This document shows, in pieces, positions 15,755-25,122 of a DNA stretch of 64,000 nt. A program made the translations under genes and the position numbers. Origin of the DNA: Polymorphobacter multimanifer (GTDB lineage Bacteria > Pseudomonadota > Alphaproteobacteria > Sphingomonadales > Sphingomonadaceae); contig NZ_JACIIV010000005.1 in the NCBI RefSeq assembly GCF_014205635.1, forward strand, positions 1 through 64,000. The letters run 5' to 3'. The notes beneath the pieces were generated by a model. It searched no databases. It saw nothing but the letters and a program-made list of their open reading frames with translations, and was not told where the DNA came from. How positions within the stretch are numbered: position 1 is the stretch's first letter; every line of letters starts with the position of its first letter.

Positions 15755-17914
15755 ATGGCGACCCTGGTTCTTGGCACGGTGGGCCGCGCCATCGGCGGAC
15801 CGATCGGCGGCATCGTCGGATCGCTCGCCGGCAGCGTGATCGACCGCGGGTTGTTCGGCGGTGCCCGCGGCAGGGCCGAGGTGCCGCTGGTGCAGAGTGC
15901 GGCCTATGGCGAGCCGGTCCCGCGTGTTTTCGGGCGCATGCGGGTAGCTGGCAATCTGATCTGGAGCAGCGAGATTGCCGAGCAGGCGAGTGCTGGGGGC
16001 AAGGGGGGCGGCTACAGCTATTCGGCATCGTTTGCCGTGGGGCTGTCGGCGCGCCGGCTGACGGGCGTGGGGCGCATCTGGGCGGATGGCCGTTTGCTGC
16101 GCGACGGTGAGGGGCGGTGGTTGTTGCCGGTGGTGATGCGCTTGCACCTCGGCGATGAAGACCAGCCGATCGATGTGCTGATGGCAGCGGCGGAGGGCGA
16201 TTGCCCGGCCTATGCGGGGCTTGCCTATGCCGTGTTCGAGGACCTGCCGCTTGCCGACTTTGGCAACCGAATTCCGGGTCTCAACTTCGAGGTGATTGCC
16301 GACACCGGTTTGCTGCTCGATCTCGGCGGGGCTGCGCGGGAACTTTGCGAAGGCCGAATATCCGTGGAAGGCGACTTTGCCGGGGTTGACGGGATGGTGG
16401 CTGCACAGCCGGGCAGAATTGCCGATACGCTCGACCTGCTGCTCGATTCGACCGACGCCGCGCTGGTGGATGACCAGGGCCGGCTGGTGATGCGCATTCC
16501 GGCTGGCACCCCCGAGATCTTGCGGCTGGCCGACTGTCGCTCGTCCGATGCGGCGGGGCGCTCGGCGCCGACACGCCGGCGACTGGCCGCTTCCACGGCG
16601 GTGGACAGCATCGAGATCGGCTTTGTCGACCCTGAGCGGGACTTTCAGCCGGGGTTGCAACGCGTACAGCGCAGCGCTGGTCACCGGATCGAAACGCTGT
16701 CTCTCCCAGTGGCGATGACGCCGATGGCGGCGAAGGCTTTGGCTGCTTCGCGGCTCGCGCAGCGCCATGCGGCGCGGCTTACCCGGTCGGTTCGGCTGCC
16801 CTGGCGCCACCTTGGCATCATGCCGGGCGCGGTGGTGCGAACCGAGGATTCGGACGCCGTCTGGCGTGTGCGCGAGCGCCTTTTCGAGGGCTTTCTGCTG
16901 ACGCTGTCGCTTGAGCGGATGGCGGCGCCAGTGGGCGTTGCGGTTGCGAGCGATGGAGGACGCGCACCGGCCGGGCGCGCGGAGCCGATGGGCCCGACCG
17001 TGCTGCATCTCCTCGATCTGCCGTCGCTGGGGCCAGTTGCCGATATGGCGCCCCGGCTGCTCGTGGCAGGCGCGGGTGCCGGTCCGGGGTGGCGCCGCGC
17101 GCCGGTGCTGGTCAGCGACAATGGTGGACTGGACTATGCGGCTGCGGGCACGATCGCGCAGGCTTCCATGATGGGTATTGCCATCAACGCGCTGCCAGCA
17201 GGCCATGCCACGATCTGGAATCGCAGCACATGCCTCGAGGTCGAGCTGATTGCCGATGGCATGTGGCTGCAGGGGCTGCCCGAGGCGGCAGTTCTGCAGG
17301 GTGGCAATCTGGCGCTGGTGGGTGATGAGCTGGTGCAATTTGCACAGGCCGAGGCGATTGCGCCGCGCCGTTTCCGGTTGCGGGGGCTGCTCCGTGGTCG
17401 TCGCGGGACCGAGGCGGCGATTGGGGGGCACCGCGCAGGTGAGCGGTTCATTATGCTGGAGAGCGCAGCCTTGTTGCCGCTCGATCATGCGCTCGATCGC
17501 ATCGGGCAGTCGCTGCTGGTTCGCCCGGCTGGTGGCGATGATGCCGATGCGGCTGCGATGGCGGCCGTGGTGGGCGGGCGAGGGCTTCGCCCGCTTGCAC
17601 CGGTTCATCTGCGGGCCCGGCCCATGGGCGATGGCTGGCAGCTGACATGGGTCCGCCGCAGCCGGGCAGGTTTTGGCTGGGCGGACTTTGTCGATGTGCC
17701 GCTGGCCGAAGCCTTTGAGGCGTGGACAATCGAGGTGTGGAGTGGTGACAGGCTGTGCCGGACATCGATGAGCGAGACCTCCGGCTTCGACTATGGCGCC
17801 GCCGAGCAGATTGCCGATGGCTGCGGTGAGACGCTGATCTTCCGCGTGGCACAGCTGAGCGAGGCTGTCGGGCCGGGTGAATTTGCCGAACTGGCCGTCA
17901 CCCGCCGGCCTTGA
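15755..17914 (+). CDS. GTA host-specificity/tail tip protein (gp15-like, short form)
   Basis: A 719-residue tail-tip protein. The N-terminus (LGTVGRAIGGPIGGIVGSLAG, then YGEPVPRVFGRMRVAGNLIW) and later blocks (RLRGLLRGRRGTEAAIGGHR, PVHLRARPMGDGWQLTWVRR) match the gp15 family. Rhodobacter gp15 is much longer, around 1,300 residues, and carries an internal TIM-barrel domain that is not apparent here. A barrel-like domain is instead found on the gp12 fusion of this locus. The gene is uninterrupted. It probably forms the fibre or baseplate that contacts recipient cells. Confidence 0.85.
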   Translation: MATLVLGTVGRAIGGPIGGIVGSLAGSVIDRGLFGGARGRAEVPLVQSAAYGEPVPRVFGRMRVAGNLIWSSEIAEQASAGGKGGGYSYSASFAVGLSARRLTGVGRIWADGRLLRDGEGRWLLPVVMRLHLGDEDQPIDVLMAAAEGDCPAYAGLAYAVFEDLPLADFGNRIPGLNFEVIADTGLLLDLGGAARELCEGRISVEGDFAGVDGMVAAQPGRIADTLDLLLDSTDAALVDDQGRLVMRIPAGTPEILRLADCRSSDAAGRSAPTRRRLAASTAVDSIEIGFVDPERDFQPGLQRVQRSAGHRIETLSLPVAMTPMAAKALAASRLAQRHAARLTRSVRLPWRHLGIMPGAVVRTEDSDAVWRVRERLFEGFLLTLSLERMAAPVGVAVASDGGRAPAGRAEPMGPTVLHLLDLPSLGPVADMAPRLLVAGAGAGPGWRRAPVLVSDNGGLDYAAAGTIAQASMMGIAINALPAGHATIWNRSTCLEVELIADGMWLQGLPEAAVLQGGNLALVGDELVQFAQAEAIAPRRFRLRGLLRGRRGTEAAIGGHRAGERFIMLESAALLPLDHALDRIGQSLLVRPAGGDDADAAAMAAVVGGRGLRPLAPVHLRARPMGDGWQLTWVRRSRAGFGWADFVDVPLAEAFEAWTIEVWSGDRLCRTSMSETSGFDYGAAEQIADGCGETLIFRVAQLSEAVGPGEFAELAVTRRP

Positions 17915-17938
17915 TGATCATCGGGAAGGGGCAAGAGC

Positions 17939-18427
17939 ATGCATGAGACGATCCGGCACCGGCTGCCGCTGATGGCGGCCGCACAGGCGCAGAAGGAGAT
18001 CACCCACAATGAGGCGTTGATGCTGGTCGACCGGCTGCTGCACCCGGTCGTTGAATCGCGCGCGCTGGCAGTGCCACCGGCCATGGCATCACCTGGCGCG
18101 GCCTGGATTGTGGCGGCTGGCGCAGCGGACGCCTGGGCGGGTGCCGAAGGGCGACTTGCCGTCCATGATGGCGAAGCGTGGCACTTTGCGGAGCCGTTCG
18201 CGGGCCTTGCAACATGGGTGCGCGATGAACACTGCTTCGTCGCATGGGACGATGGCTGGAGCGACACATGGCCCGTCGGCGGACTTTCGATCCGCGGTCG
18301 GCGGGTGCTTGACGCGGCCCCGGCAGCCATGGCGCCTGCCGTCGGCGGGACTGTTGTGGATGCAGAATTGCGGGCCGTGACAGCAACGCTGATCGAGGCT
18401 CTGCGCGCGCAGGGAATCGTTACCTAG
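17939..18427 (+). CDS. DUF2793 protein at the end of the GTA cluster
   Basis: A 162-residue DUF2793 protein, a family found after gp15 in GTA loci and in some prophage tails. Typical features are LPLMAAAQAQKEITHNEALM at the N-terminus, AWHFAEPFAGL in the middle and a C-terminal helix VDAELRAVTATLIEALRAQG. A strong ribosome-binding site (AAGGGG near 17925) precedes the ATG. It may be a small tail-fibre or head-spike component; the function is not known. Nothing GTA-like follows it. Confidence 0.82.
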   Translation: MHETIRHRLPLMAAAQAQKEITHNEALMLVDRLLHPVVESRALAVPPAMASPGAAWIVAAGAADAWAGAEGRLAVHDGEAWHFAEPFAGLATWVRDEHCFVAWDDGWSDTWPVGGLSIRGRRVLDAAPAAMAPAVGGTVVDAELRAVTATLIEALRAQGIVT

Positions 18428-18611
18428 TGTGAACATAATCTGGCGTTTTCCTGCCACTTATGAGCAAGGTGCACCCTGATCTATGCATTCGGATTCCGAT
18501 TGTGTCTTGCATGCAACAACCTGCGTCATTCCGTGCTTGCTTTGCAAACGGAGGCTGCGGTAGAGCAGCCGGGCAGTCTGAACATGCGCAATGACCATAA
18601 AGGGGAACACT

Positions 18612-19796
18612 ATGCGGAAAATGATTGTTGGGGTGGCGCTTTGCTCGACCATCCTGGCTGGACCCGCCCTTGCAAAGGACCAGTCCTGGTACATCGGCCT
18701 GGAAGCTGGTGCCATTCTTGCCCAGCAGCAGCAGTTTGATATCCGCAATGCCGCGGGTACGACTGTTACGACCGAGGCTTTCAAGACCAAGTATGAAATC
18801 GGCTATGATGTCGGTGGCAACATCGGCTATGATTTCGGTCCGTTCCGGGCTGAATTCGAAGTGGCTTACAAGGACAACAACCTTGACGCCGTGACCTTCG
18901 ACAAGGTTACGCCGCCGATCCGCCTGTTCTCGGGCTCGCCGCGTTCGCCGCAGATCGGTGTGAACCCGAATGCTGACGGCAACACCCGCGTGCTGTCGTT
19001 CATGGGCAACGGCCTCGTCGACTTCGGCGGCGAAGACAACAACGTCGGCGGTTTCGTCGGTGGTGGTGTCGGTATCGCCCGCGTGCAGCACTCGCAGCAC
19101 CAGGTTGCCAAGTTCGGTCAGGCTTTCATCAATGACAGCGACACCGGCTTTGCGTGGCAGGTGCTGGCTGGCGTTTACAAGCCGCTCAGCAACAATGTCG
19201 ATCTCGGCCTGAAGTATCGCTACTTCAACGTTCCGAATGTCACGACCTTCACGACCAACGGTCTGGAGACGGAAAGCAAGTATCGCAGCCACAGCCTGAT
19301 GCTGACGCTGGCATACAACTTCTTCACCGAAGAGCCTGCTGCTCCGCCGCCGCCGCCGCCCCCGCCGCCTGCTCCGGCACCGGCGCCGGTCGAACTGCCG
19401 CCTTGCCCGCCCGCCGCTGTGACACCTGGGCCGTTCCTGGTGTTCTTCGACTGGGATCGTTCGGTGGTCACTGCTGAAGCTGCTGCGATCCTCGATCGTG
19501 CTGCCGAGCAGTACATGGCGACTGGCCAGACCAGCGTTGCGCTTGCCGGCCACGCCGACAAGTCGGGTGCTGACGACTACAACGTCCGCCTGTCGCAGCG
19601 CCGCGCTGACGCCGTGAAGGCTTACCTTGCTGGCAAGGGCGTGCCCGAATCGGCGATGGTGACCGAAGCCTTCGGTGAAAGCCGTCCGCTGGTCGATACT
19701 GCCGATGGTGTGCGCGAACCGCAGAACCGTCGTGTGGAAATCACCTTCAGCGGTGCTCCGGCTCCGGCCAACACTGGTCCTTGCCGTCCGATGTAA
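18612..19796 (+). CDS. OmpA-family outer membrane protein
   Basis: A 394-residue precursor with a signal peptide (MRKMIVGVALCSTILAGPAL, cleaved after ALA), an eight-strand barrel-type region (about 25-245), a proline/alanine linker at about 250-265 and a C-terminal OmpA peptidoglycan-binding domain (VFFDWDRSVVTAEA, AGHADKSGADDYNVRLSQRR, ESRPLVDT). It anchors the outer membrane to the cell wall. The start at 18612 has AAAGGGGA just upstream. Codon usage is more even than in neighbouring genes (many GCT, GGT, GTT), as expected of a highly expressed gene. It is closed by a strong terminator. Confidence 0.92.
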   Translation: MRKMIVGVALCSTILAGPALAKDQSWYIGLEAGAILAQQQQFDIRNAAGTTVTTEAFKTKYEIGYDVGGNIGYDFGPFRAEFEVAYKDNNLDAVTFDKVTPPIRLFSGSPRSPQIGVNPNADGNTRVLSFMGNGLVDFGGEDNNVGGFVGGGVGIARVQHSQHQVAKFGQAFINDSDTGFAWQVLAGVYKPLSNNVDLGLKYRYFNVPNVTTFTTNGLETESKYRSHSLMLTLAYNFFTEEPAAPPPPPPPPPAPAPAPVELPPCPPAAVTPGPFLVFFDWDRSVVTAEAAAILDRAAEQYMATGQTSVALAGHADKSGADDYNVRLSQRRADAVKAYLAGKGVPESAMVTEAFGESRPLVDTADGVREPQNRRVEITFSGAPAPANTGPCRPM

Positions 19797-19820
19797 TCGG
19801 GCCGCATGGCAAAGGATTGA

Positions 19821-19850
19821 GGGCCGCCCTTCGGGGCGGCCCTTTTTCTT
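19821..19850 (+). terminator. intrinsic terminator after ompA
   Basis: GGGCCGCCC (19821-19829), TTCG loop, GGGCGGCCC (19834-19842), then a T-rich tail CCTTTTTCTT to 19850. It is a 9-bp perfect GC stem with a stable tetraloop 25 nt after the ompA stop. Confidence 0.95.
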
Positions 19851-20002
19851 TGTATGAGGGTCAGGATGTCTGGTCTGCGATGGCCAGGCGTGGGGCAATG
19901 ACCGCCGAGGCGCCCGCTCGCACACGGCATGTCATCACTGCGCGCGGATGCCGCCGCCGTTATTGGACTGCAGAGAGTGCCAATGTCTATTGAACGCAGC
20001 GG

Positions 20003-20725
20003 TTATCGCCGGCGACGACGGCGTTCTTCGACCTCGGGTTCCATGACCAAAATCGGGACAGCATAGCCGTTGAGGACACTCAGGTCGAACGCAGGCAAAG
20101 GGGGAGGCTGGGACAGCGCCGCACGCAGCGCCGGGTTGAGCTCGACAGCAGCGTCCCCGAGCGTGCCGCGCTGCTTGAGCAGCAATTTGCGTCCGGCCGA
20201 GCCAACCGCTTCGCAAAAGCTGTACTGGGCATCGAGTGTCGAGAAGCTGTTGTAGGTGCGCGTGGTATACTGATCGAAGCTGTTCAATGCGCGCGCGCCG
20301 TCATGGCGACGGAAATGCCCGACCATGGTCGATTGCGCTCGCGCAAGATCACCCGAGTGATGGCGCAACATTTCGTTGTAATTCTTCACAGTGCGCAGGA
20401 AGGGCGAATACTGACACTGCAACGCGCCGACGTTGAGCGCCGCTCGCAATGTCCAGATTGCATGGGCGCTCGCCTCTGCGGGAGTGGTCTTCCGCAATAT
20501 CACCGACTTGGGCACCATGAAGCCGCCCTTCGGCCTTGCAAGCTCTGAACCGGCGGCTGGAACGGTGCCGGACGGTGCGGCCACCGGAACTGGCTGCGCC
20601 GCGACGGCGCTGGCAGACGCGAGGAGCACGGCCGTGAGCGCCGTGACTGCACTGCGCGTGGCAGCGGGCTGGGCGACAATGGAAACACCGGGCCGAAGCC
20701 CGGTGTGATAACACTGAGTTTGCAT
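20003..20725 (-). CDS. secreted protein of unknown function
   Basis: A 240-residue protein I do not recognise. It has a signal-peptide-like N-terminus (hydrophobic stretch AVTALTAVLLASASAVAA ending at about residue 43), a proline/alanine-rich segment, a mainly helical body with an Asn/Tyr/Arg-rich middle (FLRTVKNYNEMLRHHSGD), two cysteines (CQYSPF, SFCEAVG) that could pair, and a C-terminal run of arginines (EERRRRRR). No ribosome-binding site is seen before ATG 20725, and a hairpin lies within codons 7-14, so the start is uncertain; no other start would keep the whole signal peptide. Confidence 0.6.
   Translation of the reverse strand: MQTQCYHTGLRPGVSIVAQPAATRSAVTALTAVLLASASAVAAQPVPVAAPSGTVPAAGSELARPKGGFMVPKSVILRKTTPAEASAHAIWTLRAALNVGALQCQYSPFLRTVKNYNEMLRHHSGDLARAQSTMVGHFRRHDGARALNSFDQYTTRTYNSFSTLDAQYSFCEAVGSAGRKLLLKQRGTLGDAAVELNPALRAALSQPPPLPAFDLSVLNGYAVPILVMEPEVEERRRRRR
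20681..20706 (-). terminator. probable terminator of the SCP2 gene, inside the next ORF
   Basis: On the minus strand ACACCGGGC, a TTCG loop and GCCCGGTGT form a perfect 9-bp stem (20685-20706), followed by only a short T-run. It lies 34 nt after the SCP2 stop and within the first codons of the secreted unknown, so it may terminate or attenuate read-through between the two. Confidence 0.5.
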
Positions 20726-20739
20726 GGCGTGTTTGATGA

Positions 20740-21039
20740 TCAGCCGAGGATACTGCCGAGCTGCAGGGCGACGGACATATCGCCATCAACCTTCAGCTTG
20801 CCCATCATGAACGCCATCTGGGCGTTCTGCTTGCCGTTGGCGATGTCCATGAAATCCGCCATCGAAACCTTGACGGTGCAATCGACCGGGCCATCCTCGT
20901 TCGTAACGATTGCGGGCGAAACCTTGTCGTCAATCCGCACCAGGCCATCATCGCCAAAATCGAACTTCACGGATTTCTTGAAGCTGCCGCCATTGCCGAT
21001 CCGGCTCTTCATCTGCTCGGTGATCGCATCGAGGCTCAT
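20740..21039 (-). CDS. SCP2 sterol-binding domain protein
   Basis: A 99-residue single-domain SCP2-like protein, a small lipid or acyl-CoA carrier fold. Features: SLDAITEQMKSRIGNGG at the start, VRIDDKVSPAIV and DCTVKVSMADFMDIANGK in the middle, and AFMMGKLKVDGDMSVALQL at the end, the region that closes the hydrophobic tunnel. It is expected in the cytoplasm. It lies between the small lipoprotein gene and the secreted unknown, all on the minus strand, with terminator-like hairpins on either side. Confidence 0.88.
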   Translation of the reverse strand: MSLDAITEQMKSRIGNGGSFKKSVKFDFGDDGLVRIDDKVSPAIVTNEDGPVDCTVKVSMADFMDIANGKQNAQMAFMMGKLKVDGDMSVALQLGSILG

Positions 21040-21083
21040 TGCATCATCCTTCCCAAAACATATCTTTAGCTGAACGACAGACC

Positions 21084-21110
21084 AAAAAAAGGGCCGCCTT
21101 TCGGCGGCCC
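21084..21110 (-). terminator. intrinsic terminator after the small lipoprotein gene
   Basis: Read on the minus strand, GGGCCGCC, a short loop and GGCGGCCC (21110 down to 21091) are followed by seven T residues (complement of the A-run 21084-21090). It is placed 31 nt past the lipoprotein stop. Confidence 0.93.
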
Positions 21111-21140
21111 TTTCTACACGGCATTGCGGCCGTGTCGAGC

Positions 21141-21410
21141 TTACTGAGCCGGAGCGGCGTCAGGAGCCGGAGCAGCCGTGGTGTCGGCCGGAGCGGCTTC
21201 CATGGTGCCGTCGGTCGGAGCCATCGGATCAACCGGAGCGGCTTCCATGGTGGCGGCGTCAGCGACAGGAGCTTCGACAGCAGCCGGAGCTTCTTCAGTG
21301 GTGGTCACGTCGACGTTGGTGTCGGCAGCCTTTTCGCCGCAAGCGACGACGAACAGTGCGGTGCCGGCAACGAGCGCGGCGGTCTTCAGCTTGGAAACGA
21401 TGTCAGCCAT
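21141..21410 (-). CDS. small Ala/Pro-rich lipoprotein
   Basis: An 89-residue protein with a lipoprotein signal: MADIVSKLKTAALVAGTALF followed by the lipobox VVAC. The mature part is a low-complexity acidic Ala/Pro/Thr chain containing the repeated phrase TMEAAP. ATG 21410 is preceded by AAGGAG with 6-nt spacing. Such short membrane-anchored disordered proteins are common in sphingomonads but have no known function. A strong terminator follows. Confidence 0.75.
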   Translation of the reverse strand: MADIVSKLKTAALVAGTALFVVACGEKAADTNVDVTTTEEAPAAVEAPVADAATMEAAPVDPMAPTDGTMEAAPADTTAAPAPDAAPAQ

Positions 21411-21600
21411 TTCATGCTCCTTGATTGTGTCCCCGTGCCAGCGTGACCTCACGCCAGTCTCGAAGAGGCGTTGGACCGGTTCGCCCTAATCCCCCAACCT
21501 GAGTAGGGTATTAGCACATTCCGTGCCGCACTCAAGCGCAATGCTGGCAGGCTGTTCAGAATTGGCGAGGAACGGAGGCCGAACCCGCCTCCAACTGTGT

Positions 21601-22242
21601 TCAGGGTGCAATACCGGTCCGCCGAAGCATGTCGCCAAGGCGATTTTGAAGCGCCGAATCAATTTCGTTCATCGTGGTTTCACGTCCAAGTGTGGCCAAA
21701 CTCGTGACGGGGTCGTGCAGCCCGCACGGCAGGATCCCGGCGAAATGCTCGAGATCGGGTGCAACATTGATAGCCAGACCGTGCAGGCTCACCCATTGTC
21801 GCAATCGCACACCGAGTGCCGCAATCTTTGCGGGGCCGGTGTCGCCATCGACCCACACGCCGACCTTGCCGCAAATGATCCGGCTCTCGACTCCAAAGTC
21901 CGCCAGCGCGTCGATCACCCAATGCTCGAGCGCAGCCACGAATCGCCGTACGTCGCGGCCGCGTGCTGCGAGATCCAGCATCACATAGACAACACGTTGC
22001 CCTGGCCCGTGATAGGTGTAGCGGCCGCCGCGGCCGGTGGTCATCACCGGAAAGCGGTCAGGTTGCAACAGCTCGTCGGCGCGGGCGCTGGTGCCGCCAG
22101 TATAGACCGGAGGGTGCTCGACGAGCCAGATCGCCTCGCTCGCATTGCCGGCACGGATATCGAAAGCGCGCTGCTCCATCGCCGCGAGGGTTTCGGCGTA
22201 GTCCGCCAACCCGGGCAGCACGCACCATTGCGGCAAGGCCAT
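21601..22242 (-). CDS. lipB: lipoyl(octanoyl) transferase
   Basis: A 213-residue LipB, which moves octanoate from acyl carrier protein to the lipoyl domains of 2-oxo acid dehydrogenases, the first step of lipoate synthesis. Catalytic-site features: [12 protein letters not shown] (71-82), Lys139 in GPAKIAALG and the acyl-thioester Cys173 in [12 protein letters not shown]. The start at 22242 gives the family length and lies 11 nt after the epoxide hydrolase stop, so it may be last in that minus-strand unit. No lipA is seen in the window. Confidence 0.93.
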   Translation of the reverse strand: MALPQWCVLPGLADYAETLAAMEQRAFDIRAGNASEAIWLVEHPPVYTGGTSARADELLQPDRFPVMTTGRGGRYTYHGPGQRVVYVMLDLAARGRDVRRFVAALEHWVIDALADFGVESRIICGKVGVWVDGDTGPAKIAALGVRLRQWVSLHGLAINVAPDLEHFAGILPCGLHDPVTSLATLGRETTMNEIDSALQNRLGDMLRRTGIAP

Positions 22243-22253
22243 CGCCGGGCCGG

Positions 22254-23384
22254 TCAAAGGCCGGCCGCGAAGCCGCGCAGATCGGCCAGGAACAGCTCCG
22301 GCTCCTCGAGACTGGCAAAATGGCCGCCGCGCGGCATCGGCGTGTAGCGGACGACATTGTAGCCGCGCTCGACCATCGGCCGTGGCGGAAAGGCAAGAAG
22401 ATCGTGCGGGAACGCCGCCACACCGGTCGGCACCTCGACCCGCCGGCCCTCGGGCATCGCGAACCCGCCTTCCAGAAACATGCCGCGATAGATCCACGTC
22501 GCGGTCAGGAAGCTGCGCGTCGTGAGATACACCATGATGTTCGCGAGCATCCAGTCGAGGCTGTACGGCGGATCGACAACCCCCGCCTTCACATCGGACC
22601 AGCCGACAAATTTCTCGGCGAACCAGGCCGCCACGCCCATCGGCGAATCCATCATCGCAAAGCCGAGGCTCTGCGGCTTGGTGCCCTGCAGCTGCAGATA
22701 CGCCGTCTCGCGCTCGCGCACCGCCATCGCCTTCTGCAGCCAGGCGATGTCTTCGGGCGTCTCGGGGTGCAGGTCGGCGCTGCGCAGGCCATAGCCGTTG
22801 AGGTGGATCGCTTCCACCCGGGCGCTGTCGATGCCGATCCAGCCGCCGATCACGCTCCCCCAGTCTCCGCCCTGGTAGAGATAGCGGTCATAGCCCAGCG
22901 CCGGCATCAGCCGGTCATACAGCCCGGCCACCGCGCGCGGCCCGAGCATTGTCTTCGGCCGGTCCGACCAGGCGTAGCCGGGCAGGGACGGTGCCACGAC
23001 ATGGAACGCCGGCTGGTCGGGCGATTCGGGCTCGGCGAGCCGGTCGAGAATCGCTTCGAACTCGAGCACCGAACCCGGCCAGCCATGCGCGATCAGCAGC
23101 GGCCGGGCATCGGCGCGCGACGAGCGCTTGTGGATGGCGTGCAGCCGGAACCCGTCCCCCACATCCACGCGCACATGGGCGTGGCGGTTCAACCGCGCCA
23201 CCGCCGCCGGCCAGTCGAAGCCCTCAAGCCAATAGTCGCGCAGCTTTTCCATGTAATCGCGGTTGGCGCCGTGCGCCCAGCCGGCACCTTCGGGCTCCTC
23301 GAAGAAGCGGAAGGCGGCCACGCGCTCGCGAATCCACGCCGCCTCCTCGGCGGCTTCGGGAATGGTGAAGGCGTCGATGCTCAT
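22254..23384 (-). CDS. epoxide hydrolase family alpha/beta hydrolase
   Basis: A 376-residue epoxide hydrolase of the type with an N-terminal meander (about residues 1-95) before the alpha/beta core. HGWPGS (100-105) forms the oxyanion hole, Asp174 in [10 protein letters not shown] is the nucleophile and His355 in [13 protein letters not shown] the base. It opens an epoxide to a diol or hydrolyses an ester. It overlaps the upstream GMC oxidoreductase by 4 nt (ATGA), implying a joint pathway for a hydrophobic alcohol or epoxide. The natural substrate is unknown. Confidence 0.9.
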   Translation of the reverse strand: MSIDAFTIPEAAEEAAWIRERVAAFRFFEEPEGAGWAHGANRDYMEKLRDYWLEGFDWPAAVARLNRHAHVRVDVGDGFRLHAIHKRSSRADARPLLIAHGWPGSVLEFEAILDRLAEPESPDQPAFHVVAPSLPGYAWSDRPKTMLGPRAVAGLYDRLMPALGYDRYLYQGGDWGSVIGGWIGIDSARVEAIHLNGYGLRSADLHPETPEDIAWLQKAMAVRERETAYLQLQGTKPQSLGFAMMDSPMGVAAWFAEKFVGWSDVKAGVVDPPYSLDWMLANIMVYLTTRSFLTATWIYRGMFLEGGFAMPEGRRVEVPTGVAAFPHDLLAFPPRPMVERGYNVVRYTPMPRGGHFASLEEPELFLADLRGFAAGL

Positions 23385-25045
23385 GCCGCCAGCCCCAGCT
23401 TGCGCTCGAGCTTGATCCGCTCGCCGATCAGGTCGCTCGCCTTTTCGGCGATCATGATCGTCGGCGCATTGGTGTTTCCCGACACCAGATAGGGCATCAC
23501 CGACGCGTCGATCACGCGCAGCCCTTCGACGCCGTTCACCCGCAGATGCCCATCGACCACGGCATCATCGTCGACTCCCATCCGGCAGGTGCCGACGGGA
23601 TGGTAGATGGTTTCGCCCCAGGTCCGCATCGCCGCCACCAGCGCTTCGGGATCATCGATCGCATCGCCGGGCCAGGCTTCGCCGGCACGGTAGCGGTCGA
23701 ACGCCGGCTGCCGGCCGATGGTGCGCGCAATCTCCACGCCGCGCCGAAGCGTTTCCACATCCTCGGGCGCCGAAAGATAACGCGGGTCGATCGCCGGCGC
23801 CGCCAGCGGATCGGGCGATGCCAGCCGCACGGTGCCGCGACTTTCCGGGCGCAGCTGGCAGACGTGCATCTGGTAGCCATGCTCGGGGTTCATCTCGCCA
23901 CGGCCGTGCGGCTCGCCCTTGTACGGCATGAAATGGATCTGCAGGTCGGGCGCCACCTGCCCTTCACGGCTCGGCAGAAAGGCGCCGGTCGGAGTCGGCA
24001 TATGCGCGCCATTGCCTGTGCGGCCGAACACCCATTGGCCCAGCGCCTTGATCTTGTTGAAAAGCTTCGAATTGGCATTGAGCGTGATCGGCTCCTTGCA
24101 CGCCCATTGCACGATCACATCGAGGTGATCCTGCAGATTGCCGCCGACATTCGGGCTGTCGTGCACCACCGGAATGCCCATGGCGCGCAGATGCACGGCG
24201 GGGCCGATGCCCGAGAGCATGAGCAGCTGCGGCGAGTTGACCGCGCCGCCGCACAGGATGATCTCGCGGCCGCGCAGGGTAATGGTGCGCCCGGCACGCA
24301 CTGCCGAAACGCCGGTGGCGCGGCGCCCCTCGAACAGCACCCGCTCCACCTGAACCCCGGTCACGATCGACAGATTGGGACGCTTCTGCACCGCATCGGT
24401 CAGATAGCCCTTCGACGCCGAGAAGCGCTCGCCATCCTTGATCGTGGCATCGAAGAAGCCCGCCCCTTCGAACTGCGGCCCGTTGAAATCGCGCGTGCGC
24501 GGGTATCCGGCTTCGGCGCAGGCGGCGAGAAACGCATCGTTGAGCACGTGCGGCAACGCGCCCTTGCGCGACGTGTGCAGCGGCCCGCCGGCACCGTGGA
24601 ACTCGTCCTCGCCACGCTCGCTGTCTTCGGCGCGGCGGAAATAGGGCAGCACGTCGGACCAGCCCCAGCCGGTCAGCCCCAGCTGCGCCCATCGGTCATA
24701 GTCGCTGGCATGCCCCCGAACATAGACCATGCCGTTGATCGACGAGCAGCCGCCGAGCACGCGGCCGCGCGGCCAGTACATCTTGCGGCCGCCCATCTCG
24801 CGTTGCGGCACGGTCCAATAGCCCCAGTCGAACGGGCTGTCCTTCTCGGGCGGGATGATCTGCGCAATGCCGCCGGGCATCTGGATCATCATCGAATTGT
24901 CGCGCCCGCCGGCCTCCAGCAGCAGCACCCGCGTGCCCGGATTGGCGGTGAGACGGTTGGCCAGCACGCAGCCCGCCGAGCCCGCGCCGACGATGACGAA
25001 GTCCCAGATATCCGATTCCGAACTGGTCACCGGCGCACTCCCCAA
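23381..25045 (-). CDS. GMC-family FAD-dependent alcohol/choline dehydrogenase
   Basis: A 554-residue glucose-methanol-choline oxidoreductase. The FAD-binding motif is FVIVGAGSAGCVLANRL, followed by the GMC signatures PRGRVLGGCSSINGMVYVRG and LCGGAVNSPQLLMLSGIGP; the active-site His/Asn pair is in YHPVGTCRMG and SGNTNAPTIMIAEK. It oxidises a primary alcohol. The combination with an overlapping epoxide hydrolase fits catabolism of a plant or hydrocarbon-type compound, which is inference. A start a few codons inside the first Met is also possible. Confidence 0.92.
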   Translation of the reverse strand: MGSAPVTSSESDIWDFVIVGAGSAGCVLANRLTANPGTRVLLLEAGGRDNSMMIQMPGGIAQIIPPEKDSPFDWGYWTVPQREMGGRKMYWPRGRVLGGCSSINGMVYVRGHASDYDRWAQLGLTGWGWSDVLPYFRRAEDSERGEDEFHGAGGPLHTSRKGALPHVLNDAFLAACAEAGYPRTRDFNGPQFEGAGFFDATIKDGERFSASKGYLTDAVQKRPNLSIVTGVQVERVLFEGRRATGVSAVRAGRTITLRGREIILCGGAVNSPQLLMLSGIGPAVHLRAMGIPVVHDSPNVGGNLQDHLDVIVQWACKEPITLNANSKLFNKIKALGQWVFGRTGNGAHMPTPTGAFLPSREGQVAPDLQIHFMPYKGEPHGRGEMNPEHGYQMHVCQLRPESRGTVRLASPDPLAAPAIDPRYLSAPEDVETLRRGVEIARTIGRQPAFDRYRAGEAWPGDAIDDPEALVAAMRTWGETIYHPVGTCRMGVDDDAVVDGHLRVNGVEGLRVIDASVMPYLVSGNTNAPTIMIAEKASDLIGERIKLERKLGLAA

Positions 25046-25122
25046 ATCGCGAGGCTCCTAGCTAGCGGACTGCCGGGCAGGTGGGAATGCCGCAAACTGT
25101 CAGGTCGCACGTCGCTGCAAGC

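Noticed and set aside
13185-17608. Long minus-strand open frames (up to 947 codons) opposite gp12-gp15
   Set aside because: Same artefact: Arg/His/Pro-rich translations, no ribosome-binding site, and the plus-strand genes have clear family motifs and coupled starts.
8135-18427. Active prophage
   Set aside because: No integrase, repressor, replication, lysis or attachment-site features; gene order and families are those of the GTA cluster.
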